64,000 nt of DNA, taken from positions 62,001 to 126,000 of the forward strand of contig CANNEA010000003.1 in assembly GCA_947503525.1 (NCBI GenBank), given 5' to 3'. Shown here piece after piece: positions 1 to 10,134 of the stretch (within the stretch, counting starts at the first letter, position 1; every line of letters begins with the position of its first letter). A program made the translations under genes and the position numbers. Below the pieces are notes generated by a model. It searched no databases. It was not told the origin of the DNA and was given only the letters and a program-made list of their open reading frames with translations. The stretch comes from an uncultured Carboxylicivirga sp. (GTDB lineage Bacteria > Bacteroidota > Bacteroidia > Bacteroidales > Marinilabiliaceae).

Positions 1-1
1 G

Positions 2-814
2 GAAGAAATAGAGCCAAAACAACAGGCAATAGAGGAAGTAGGAAAATCCAACGAAGAGATTGAAAATGGAGAGATGGTCGTTTTAGTTGTTGAGGATGAT
101 AATGATATGCGTGATTATATTGTATCCGGCTTAAAAGATCAATACAAGGTAATATCGGCTGAAAATGGTGTAAAAGGGCATAAGTTGGCTTTAAAAGTGG
201 TGCCGGACATTATTATTTCAGACTGGATGATGCCGCAGATGAATGGCATTGAATTATGTGATAAGGTTAAAAATGATCTCAGAACCTGTCATATACCACT
301 TATCTTATTAACAGCTAAAGGTGGATTGGAAAGTAAAACGGAAGGGATAGAAATTGGTGCTGATGATTATATTCAGAAACCATTTAGTATGTCCTATCTG
401 CAAGTACGTATTAAAAACTTATGGCAACAGCGTGAAAGGCTTAAGAGCGTTTATCAAAAACAAACGAGTCTTGAGCCTTCTGAGGTAACTGTTACTTCTT
501 TGGATGAAAAATTCTTGTCGGACTTGATGACCTTACTTGAGAAAGATATGGACAACCCTGAACTCAATGTTAAATCAATGAGTGAATTGATGGGTATGAG
601 CCACACTAATTTTTATCGTAAGATTAAGGCGCTGACAGGTCAAACAGCTACTGAATTCATTCGCACAATAAGGTTAAAGAGGGCAGCACAACTACTTAAA
701 GCAGGCCAGTTAAACGTTAGTGAGGTGATGTATATGGTTGGTTTCTCACACCGCTCTTATTTTACACAAAGTTTCAAAGCCATGTATGGTGTTTCACCTA
801 AAGAGTATAAGTAA
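2..814 (+). CDS. Hybrid two-component regulator, C-terminal part (truncated by window edge)
   Basis: The reading frame is open from base 2, so the true start lies upstream. The visible part begins with a Glu-rich linker. It is followed by a receiver domain with the acidic pair VEDD, the phospho-acceptor Asp in IISDWMMP, and the conserved T/A and K switch residues (LLTAK, YIQKPF). It ends in an AraC-type helix-turn-helix domain (MSHTNFYRKIKALTG, then GFSHRSYFTQSFK). This order is the C-terminus of Bacteroidota HTCS proteins, in which one polypeptide senses a glycan in the periplasm and activates a PUL in the cytoplasm. The gene is followed by a strong hairpin terminator and precedes the glycosidase operon. 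It may control this PUL together with the complete HTCS at 33542-37606, or belong to a neighbouring locus. The sensor half is not visible. Confidence 0.93.
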   Translation, partial: EEIEPKQQAIEEVGKSNEEIENGEMVVLVVEDDNDMRDYIVSGLKDQYKVISAENGVKGHKLALKVVPDIIISDWMMPQMNGIELCDKVKNDLRTCHIPLILLTAKGGLESKTEGIEIGADDYIQKPFSMSYLQVRIKNLWQQRERLKSVYQKQTSLEPSEVTVTSLDEKFLSDLMTLLEKDMDNPELNVKSMSELMGMSHTNFYRKIKALTGQTATEFIRTIRLKRAAQLLKAGQLNVSEVMYMVGFSHRSYFTQSFKAMYGVSPKEYK

Positions 815-836
815 GTGCGCTATATGATGAAATATA

Positions 837-876
837 AAAGTCCTGAATGATTTTAATTCAGGACTTTCTTGTTTTT
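837..876 (+). terminator. Intrinsic terminator after the hybrid regulator
   Basis: A perfect 12-bp stem (837-848 pairs with 856-867) encloses a 7-nt loop and is followed by a T-rich tract. It lies 22 bp after the stop codon and separates the regulator from the downstream enzymes. Confidence 0.85.
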
Positions 877-1298
877 CAGTACTTATTCTTTATCAGATAA
901 TCATCTTTCAAGTGTGCATTTGGCCAATGCTTATAAGTCTTATAAGCCTCTTAATGTTCCATTTACATGCCAATCTATTTGCGGGTTTGTCATTCGGTTG
1001 ATATCAAAAATAAAGAAAGGAATAAGGGCTGAAATTGTTTCATGAAAAATAATATGTTCAATTAATTACATGTGCTATCGATAGCTGTAAGCGATTTGAA
1101 TACACTAAGAATCTCAAATATTATGGTGTATCTGGTTTGTAAGGAACAGAATATTAGTGTGTAGTATTATTGAATAACACAAATACAACAAGAAATAACA
1201 CTAATAGAGCATGGTGTCTATGTGTTAAGAATAGACGTTTATATGAAAAACTAAATAGTAGTAAGTCACTATGTTTGTTTGTGCTGAATTGATTTAAA
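877..1298 (+). promoter_or_regulatory. Intergenic region before the first enzyme operon
   Basis: There is no convincing gene in this stretch. It holds a perfect 12-bp palindrome, GCTATCGATAGC (1074-1085). Just upstream is the half-site ATATGTTCA (1052-1060), which matches the right half of the motif found before other operons of this locus. The promoter of the 1299-9211 operon probably lies here. No -33/-7 boxes are assigned with confidence. Confidence 0.35.
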
Positions 1299-1406
1299 AT
1301 GAAAAGAACTTTAGTGAACAAACATTGGATTGAAGCATTAATTGTCGTGCTGCTTATTGGTGCGGTTATTTTTCTTCTGACAACCTTATTCAAGGTGTAT
1401 TTATAA
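1299..1406 (+). CDS. Candidate 35-residue single-pass membrane peptide
   Basis: An ATG-initiated frame of 35 codons encodes a short basic N-terminus (MKRTLVNKHWIEA), one uninterrupted hydrophobic helix of about 18 residues, and the tail FKVYL. It ends 19 bp before the next start codon, so it could be co-transcribed with the enzymes below. The composition (Lys/Arg before, strong helix, short tail) is that of a small inner-membrane protein, but at this length chance cannot be excluded. I recognise no family. An alternative is that it is untranslated leader. Confidence 0.35.
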   Translation: MKRTLVNKHWIEALIVVLLIGAVIFLLTTLFKVYL

Positions 1407-1425
1407 CCATTTACATCTGAAATTT

Positions 1426-2097
1426 ATGAGTTTTTATAAGAAACATCCATATAGATTATTTACGACAATATTAACTCATATTTTATTGTTGGCAGCTTGC
1501 AGCGATGCGAACAATAACGAAAACACTGCACCTCCTTTTACAAAAACGGCTTATGGTATTCTGGTGAATGCAAATTCACCTAAAGGAACAATAAGTCCGC
1601 TTCTCATGGGTTTTGGAATAATCTATTCATTTGAGAAAGACGCCATTTGGCAAAATAGTCAAGGCATGATGCCAAATGTATTTAAGCGTCTTAATACCGG
1701 GGTTTTAAGGTACCTGGGAGGTACATTGGTTAAGCGCTATCACTGGAATAATCTCAATGGAGAGGGCTGGAAAGACAATTGGAATCCAAATTATGATCTG
1801 GGCAATGATAAAGATCCAAGTGAGTTTTTGGATGTGGATGAGTACATTCTAAATATAAATACAATTGGTGAAGAGCCTATGCTTGGAATTAATAGGGGAT
1901 CCGGGTTAAAATATAATCGAGTAAATGATGGTATAAAAATAAATGGTTTCAATAGTTCATCCGCGAGTGCTACTTCATTTGTAGCGAACAATGTTACTCA
2001 TAATCAATTGACAGAAACAGATGTGTATGTGGAGGGCGATCGCTTAATCCTTTATTTACCCAAAAATTCCTTAACCAAAATCGTTGTTAAAAAATAA
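1426..2097 (+). pseudogene. Internally deleted glycosidase-like lipoprotein (remnant)
   Basis: The 223-residue product has a signal with lipobox (LLLAAC). About 110 residues follow that resemble the first strands of a clan-A (beta/alpha)8 glycosidase of the GH39/GH51 type (PLLMGFG, VLRYLGGTLVKRYHW, then EPMLGINRGSG). The sequence then passes abruptly to what looks like the final beta-sandwich strands of such an enzyme (ATSFVANNV, VYVEGDRLILYLPKNSLTKIVV). The middle of the barrel, where the catalytic acid/base and nucleophile would sit, is absent without loss of frame. I therefore call it an in-frame deletion derivative that is probably catalytically dead. It could survive as a small surface glycan-binding lipoprotein. 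It ends 4 bp before the next gene, so it remains in the operon. Confidence 0.6.
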
Positions 2098-2101
2098 TAA
2101 G

Positions 2102-4576
2102 ATGCGCTATATATATGCTTTAATAGTTTGTTTGCTAATTGTAATAAATCATTCATGTTCAACATCACAGGAACGGATAAGGGTTTCGTTTAACGAGGGA
2201 TGGTTGTTTAGCAAGGGTGAAACAGGTCAGGAACATCTTTCGGATTTTAATGATGCTGATTGGCGAGCACTTAATGTACCGCACGATTGGGCCATCGAGG
2301 GGCCTTTCGATAAGAAATACGATTCACGAACCGGAGGTTTGCCGGTTTATGGTACCGCCTGGTATCGAAAGCATTTTTTTATGGATGCCTCACAAAAAGA
2401 GAAGCATATTACTATAGAGTTCGATGGTGTAATGAATAACGCAGAAATATATTTGAATGGACAAAAAATTGGCGAGCGTCCATATGGATATATCGGATTC
2501 CAGGTAGATCTGACACCGCATATCAGGTTTGGAAAAGAAAATGTGATAGCAGTTCGCGTTAACCCTGAAGAGTTATCGGCAAGATGGTATCCCGGAGCCG
2601 GTATTTACAGAAATGTTTGGCTTGAAATAAAACATCCGGTGCACATCGCACATTGGGGAACATATATAACTACCCCGGTAATAGATGAAGATAAAGCCAC
2701 GGTTGCAATTGAAACAACAATAGATAATAAGCATCAGATTAAAGGAAATTACACATTAGAAACATTTATGGTTGATGCTGTTGGAAATAATGTTGCATAT
2801 GCCAAAAATCAGATTGAATTATGGAATGGACAAAGCAATGTTGTACAACAAGAGCTAAACATCAATAATCCTCAACTGTGGAATCTGAGTAATCCATATT
2901 TATATAAAATTCAAAGCCACCTGAAAAAAGAAGGAGTCTATATAGACAACTATGAAAGTTCATTTGGTATTAGAAAGATAGAATATACCAGGGAAGATGG
3001 TTTTTTGTTAAATGGTGAATCAATACGATTCAAAGGTGTTTGCCTGCATCACGATTTAGGACCATTGGGTGCTGCTGTTAACTACAGAGCAACAGAGCGA
3101 CAACTGGAAATAATGAAAGAAATTGGCGTTAATGCCATTCGAACCGCCCATAACCCGCCCTCACCTGAACAATTGGAGTTATGTGATAAGATGGGGATTC
3201 TGGTACAGGTTGAAGCGTTTGATGAGTGGAAGCTGGCAAAGGTGGAGAACGGATATAACAAGAATTGGGATAACTGGCACGAAATTGATTTGCGAGATAT
3301 GATTAAGCGTGATCGAAATCACCCTTCAGTAGTGATGTGGAGTATTGGCAATGAAATAAGGGAGCAGCGAAAAAAGAATGGAGCAAAACTGGCAAAGCAT
3401 CTTGTCGATATTTGTCATGACGAGGATCCTACAAGACCTGTAACTGCAGGTTTTAATCATTATCCACAATGTATAAAAAATGGTTTGGCGGATGTTGTTG
3501 ATTTAGTTGGATTTAACTATAAGCCAACCCAATACAATAATGCAATCAAGAACAATCCGGATTATTTGGTCTATGGTGCGGAAACTTCTTCTGTAGTTAG
3601 TTCACGTGGGGTGTACCATTTGCCAAATCAAAATTATGAGAAACACGAATCTCTGCAGGTTACCAGTTATGATATTGTTAGTCCTCCATGGGCCTATCCG
3701 CCAGATTTTGAAACCCATGCTCAGGAAACAATGCCTCATACCTTGGGAGAATTTGTTTGGACAGGATTTGATTATCTGGGCGAACCAACACCTTACAATG
3801 GAAAGGATAATATGACACATGGCAAGTGGGGAGGTGACTGGCCTTCTCGTAGTTCCTACTTTGGTATTGTCGATCTGTGTGGTTTTCCAAAAGATCGTTA
3901 TTATTACTACCAGAGCATTTGGACTGAGAAACCAATGGTTCATATACTGCCTCACTGGAACTGGGACAATTCCAAGCACAGTACTATTCCAGTCTATTGT
4001 TATACCAATTGCGATGAGGCCGAACTGTTTCTAAATGGTAAGTCACTTGGTAAAAAAGTGATGGGAGAGGATAAAACAAGCATCCCTGCGGATTTCTTGT
4101 GGTGGAAAAGGCCGGAAACAACTTGGGATTCGCCTTACCGTTTGAATTGGAATGTTGACTATGAACCTGGTGTTCTAAAGGTTATTGCCTATAAAAATGG
4201 TGAAGTGGCCGCACAAAAGACAATAAATACGGCGGCCAAGCCACATCAACTAAAGCTCATGCCGGACAGAAAAGTGATCAAGGCTGATGGTTACGACTTA
4301 TCTTTTATATCCGTGCGTATTGAAGATGAGAATGGCAACATTTGTCCCTTGGCTGATAACCTGATTACGTTTAAAATTGAAGGCCCTGCCAGTATTGCAG
4401 CCGTTGGTAATGGAAATGCAGCAAGCACAGAACCATTTCAGGCCAATTATCGAAAAGCTTTTAATGGTTTATGCATGTTAATTCTTAAAAGTCAGTCAGG
4501 ACAAGGTGGTGATGTAAAAGTTGAAGCCATATCCGAAAATTTAATAACTGCTCAAACAGCTATTGAGATAAAGTAA
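2102..4576 (+). CDS. GH2 beta-galactosidase-like lipoprotein
   Basis: This glycoside hydrolase family 2 enzyme should remove a terminal beta-linked sugar from imported oligosaccharides. I chose the ATG at 2102, because an upstream TTG at 2084 overlaps the previous gene. It gives a lipoprotein signal (LLIVINHSC). Domains in order are the sugar-binding jelly roll (about 25-180), an Ig-like domain (about 185-295), the TIM barrel (about 300-590) and C-terminal beta domains. The acid/base is Glu418 in WSIGNE. The likely nucleophile is Glu494 in GAETSSVVSSRGVY, and EFVWTGFDYLGEPTPY follows, as in Bacteroidota GalB-type enzymes. The true substrate may be galactose, glucuronate or xylose; sequence alone does not decide. 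It lies in an operon with the GH2 at 4613 (36 bp gap). Confidence 0.9.
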   Translation: MRYIYALIVCLLIVINHSCSTSQERIRVSFNEGWLFSKGETGQEHLSDFNDADWRALNVPHDWAIEGPFDKKYDSRTGGLPVYGTAWYRKHFFMDASQKEKHITIEFDGVMNNAEIYLNGQKIGERPYGYIGFQVDLTPHIRFGKENVIAVRVNPEELSARWYPGAGIYRNVWLEIKHPVHIAHWGTYITTPVIDEDKATVAIETTIDNKHQIKGNYTLETFMVDAVGNNVAYAKNQIELWNGQSNVVQQELNINNPQLWNLSNPYLYKIQSHLKKEGVYIDNYESSFGIRKIEYTREDGFLLNGESIRFKGVCLHHDLGPLGAAVNYRATERQLEIMKEIGVNAIRTAHNPPSPEQLELCDKMGILVQVEAFDEWKLAKVENGYNKNWDNWHEIDLRDMIKRDRNHPSVVMWSIGNEIREQRKKNGAKLAKHLVDICHDEDPTRPVTAGFNHYPQCIKNGLADVVDLVGFNYKPTQYNNAIKNNPDYLVYGAETSSVVSSRGVYHLPNQNYEKHESLQVTSYDIVSPPWAYPPDFETHAQETMPHTLGEFVWTGFDYLGEPTPYNGKDNMTHGKWGGDWPSRSSYFGIVDLCGFPKDRYYYYQSIWTEKPMVHILPHWNWDNSKHSTIPVYCYTNCDEAELFLNGKSLGKKVMGEDKTSIPADFLWWKRPETTWDSPYRLNWNVDYEPGVLKVIAYKNGEVAAQKTINTAAKPHQLKLMPDRKVIKADGYDLSFISVRIEDENGNICPLADNLITFKIEGPASIAAVGNGNAASTEPFQANYRKAFNGLCMLILKSQSGQGGDVKVEAISENLITAQTAIEIK

Positions 4577-4600
4577 TTACTAAGTTTGTTTCAATCATAA

Positions 4601-7753
<3,153 letters not shown>

Positions 7754-7774
7754 ACATTAAAAGATTAGTAAAGT

Positions 7775-9211
7775 ATGATTCGTCAAAAGCACAATATCGT
7801 ATTAATTATCGCCATTCTTCTGAGCACACTGAATGCTTGTCAGTCTGAAGTGAAAAAGCCAAATGTAATTGTTATTCTGGTTGATGATTTAGGTGCAACG
7901 GACTTAGGATGTTACGGCAGTGATTTTTATCAAACACCCAATATTGATCAGTTAGCAAACGAAGGTACACGCTTTACTAATTCTTATAGTTCTTGCACGG
8001 TATGCTCTCCTACAAGAGCATCAATTATGACTGGTAAATATCCGGCACATCAAGATCTGACGGACTGGATTGAGGGCCATAAGTACCCATGGGCCAAATT
8101 AAAGATTCCCGATTGGAATATGCATCTTGATAGTACAGACTTTACCTTGGCAGAAGCATTCAAGGATGCAGGTTATTTTACGGCTCATGTTGGTAAATGG
8201 CACCTGGGTGAGATGGAAAAAGACTGGCCCGAAAATCATGGTTTTGACATCAATATCGGCGGGTGGGCTAAAGGAGCGCCTCACAGAAATAAAACCAATG
8301 GCTTTAACGGCTATTTCTCACCATACGGTAATCCTCGTCTGGAAGATGGACCTGATGATGAATATCTGACTGAACGCCTGACGTCTGAAGTTTGTAATTT
8401 GATTGACGAGAAGGGGGATGACCCTTTCTTTATTAACTTTTGGCTTTACAATGTTCATACACCACTTCAGGCATGTAAGGATAAGATAATTAAATATTCT
8501 GCACTGATAGATTCGACCAAACGCCACCAAAATCCTGTTTATGCTGCTATGGTTGAGCATACCGATGAGGCAGTTGGTAAAGTGATTGATAAGTTAAAAG
8601 AGAAGGGCTTGTATGAGAATACCATTATTTTGTTTTCCTCAGATAATGGTGGTTTAATTGGACGTAAACGAAATAAAGTGACGAATAATTACCCATTTCG
8701 ACTTGGAAAAGGAGGTATGTACGAGGGCGGCGTACGAATTCCCACTATTCTCTATTCTCCTTTTCAAAAAACAAAGGGGCAGCAAATTGATGAACCTGTT
8801 ATATCCAATGATTATTATCCAACATTGGCGACGCTAGCAGGTGTGTCAATACCTGAAAAGCAAAAAGTAGCAATGGATGGATATAGTTGGCTGCCATTAT
8901 TAAATGGAGAATTAAATTTAAATCGGGATGCCATATTCTGGCATTACCCACATTACCATCAGGAAGGAGCAGTACCATACAGTGCAATTCGAATGGGTGA
9001 TTGGAAATTAATTGAAAACTTTGAAACCAATGATTTAGAGCTTTATAATTTAAAGGATGATATTGGTGAGGTAAAAAATCTGTTTGATGAAGAAACAGCT
9101 CAGGTGCATCTTCTAAAAAATAAATTAGAAGAGTGGCGTTTATCAGTTAAAGCCCAAATGCCATCAAAAAACCCTGAATTTGATGAGTCTAAATCTAATA
9201 GAAAACGTTGA
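7775..9211 (+). CDS. Sulfatase, type I formylglycine-dependent (S1), lipoprotein
   Basis: The 478-residue alkaline-phosphatase-superfamily sulfatase has a lipobox (LLSTLNAC). The metal site VDDLG follows. The C-x-P-x-R signature is CSPTR with Cys77, which must be converted to formylglycine by a maturase encoded elsewhere. Further active-site elements are GKWHLG (Lys/His) and SSDNGG, with a later KGGMYEGGVRIP segment. The product removes a sulfate ester from oligosaccharides in the periplasm, in keeping with a sulfated algal glycan. Subfamily is a guess: the DWIEGHKYPWAK region suggests S1_16-like. It is the last gene of the first enzyme operon, and a weak hairpin (9262-9282) follows. Confidence 0.9.
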   Translation: MIRQKHNIVLIIAILLSTLNACQSEVKKPNVIVILVDDLGATDLGCYGSDFYQTPNIDQLANEGTRFTNSYSSCTVCSPTRASIMTGKYPAHQDLTDWIEGHKYPWAKLKIPDWNMHLDSTDFTLAEAFKDAGYFTAHVGKWHLGEMEKDWPENHGFDINIGGWAKGAPHRNKTNGFNGYFSPYGNPRLEDGPDDEYLTERLTSEVCNLIDEKGDDPFFINFWLYNVHTPLQACKDKIIKYSALIDSTKRHQNPVYAAMVEHTDEAVGKVIDKLKEKGLYENTIILFSSDNGGLIGRKRNKVTNNYPFRLGKGGMYEGGVRIPTILYSPFQKTKGQQIDEPVISNDYYPTLATLAGVSIPEKQKVAMDGYSWLPLLNGELNLNRDAIFWHYPHYHQEGAVPYSAIRMGDWKLIENFETNDLELYNLKDDIGEVKNLFDEETAQVHLLKNKLEEWRLSVKAQMPSKNPEFDESKSNRKR

Positions 9212-9250
9212 TGATTTTTTTAATTATATCGTCAGTCATTTCTTAAACTT

Positions 9251-9490
9251 TTAATAATAACTCTTACGAAGTGAGCGTAAGACGTGTTTTAGTCTGTTGT
9301 TTAAAGAATGGGCACCCGCGGTATCTTCTTTGACCAGTTGTCTAAGTTCATCCCATTGTTCCGGTTTAAGAATTGCAGAGGTTGATAATTCCAGTCGTCT
9401 TGTATTATATGTGAAGCGGGCTCAAACGGAGCAAGCGCCATCTTTTCGAATTATTTCTTTCCGAAGAGTAAAAAATAAATAAAACCTCAT
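9251..9490 (-). pseudogene. Unrecognised minus-strand ORF interrupted by one TGA
   Basis: Reading the minus strand from the ATG at 9490 gives 22 codons (ending KDGACSV), then TGA (9422-9424). The same frame continues ARFTYNTRRLELSTSAILKP, QWDELRQLVKEDTAGAH and so on to a TAA at 9251. The second half has protein-like composition, with an amphipathic helix-rich pattern, unlike the surrounding AT-rich spacer. I do not recognise the family. It is most simply a decayed gene with a nonsense mutation. A plus-strand ORF over the same bases (9297-9482) is Ser/Cys-rich and looks like its shadow. Confidence 0.3.
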
Positions 9491-9583
9491 AACAATACTT
9501 CTTTAAGGTTCTGAGCTTGTTCACGGCATGTTCAGTCAAATCTATGAAATGAACACGTTTTATATAAGTCTTCTGAAAACGAT

Positions 9584-9620
9584 AAAAGCGCCTAAAGCAT
9601 TAGTTTTAAGCGCTTTTGGT
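9584..9620. terminator. Long imperfect hairpin, possible terminator
   Basis: AAAAGCGC (9584-9591) pairs with GCGCTTTT (9610-9617), and the pairing continues inward for about 15 bp with two mismatches around a 4-nt loop. T and A runs flank both sides, so it could stop transcription in either direction. No gene ends immediately next to it. It may belong to the decayed DNA around 9251-9490. Confidence 0.4.
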
Positions 9621-9990
9621 TCTAGTTGAATCTAGATGGGTGCCCAGAGCGGGACAGTTTGCGCGCTTATAACCTTATGTTTTTTTAGCACTTTACGGTC
9701 TTATCATTTGATTAGGTACCTTGAACTATTCATGGCATTCAAATGACTTCAAACAAAGATAATAACAATTCTATTTATACTTAAGATTTTACTTTGAATC
9801 ATTTATATGGTGTATAGATTTAAAGTTCAATGACCTGTTTACACTTTGAAAAAGGTAAACCAATTCAAAGGTATGTGTAAATGGAATACCAAAGGAAAGG
9901 CGGATTAAGCTTTTGTAGATGCTATAGTATACATATCATAAGGTTAATTGTAATTTGAGAAATATAAGTTATCAATTTTATTGAAGTAAT
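9621..9990. other. Intergenic stretch, no gene seen
   Basis: This part of the 0.9 kb spacer between two operons contains no credible ORF on either strand. GC content rises locally near 9635-9665 (TGGGTGCCCAGAGCGGGAC). That hints at a mobile-element or tRNA-end relic, but no structure could be closed. The remainder is AT-rich. Confidence 0.3.
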
Positions 9991-9999
9991 GTATCAAAT

Positions 10000-10033
10000 T
10001 GCAACATTTGTTCATTAAAACACGATTTGTTCA
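10000..10033 (+). promoter_or_regulatory. Candidate PUL operator A: 15-bp motif plus 19-bp-spaced direct repeat
   Basis: TGCAACATTTGTTCA (10000-10014) matches the locus-wide consensus TGMRACATNTGTTCA. A second ATTTGTTCA copy lies at 10025-10033, exactly 19 bp after the first (10006-10014). The site is 121 bp before the start codon at 10135, as expected for an activator site. Confidence 0.55.
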
Positions 10034-10134
10034 GAATAATGATCTAGAGTTTCTATTTCCGTGGAACTATTAGAGTTAATATTACTATTGGTTTTTATAA
10101 AACCTGCCCTTTAGTAATTAAGAAATCTAGATTT

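Noticed and set aside
1154-1393. 79-residue hydrophobic minus-strand ORF
   Set aside because: It is the complement of the AT-rich leader and the small plus-strand ORF, has Phe/Leu-rich low-complexity composition and no upstream context.
3602-3979. 125-residue minus-strand ORF inside the GH2 gene
   Set aside because: It lies wholly within a well-supported GH2 gene and has no recognisable motif; it is an antisense shadow, as are the other long overlapping ORFs.
9297-9482. 61-residue plus-strand ORF in the spacer
   Set aside because: Composition is Ser/Cys-rich with no domain, and the opposite strand over the same bases reads as a better protein.
9634-9670. Sequence resembling the 3' end of a tRNA on the minus strand
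   Set aside because: The T-arm would need GCGGG to pair with its complement, but the facing bases do not match and no acceptor or anticodon stem can be formed. No repeat that would mark an attachment site was seen.
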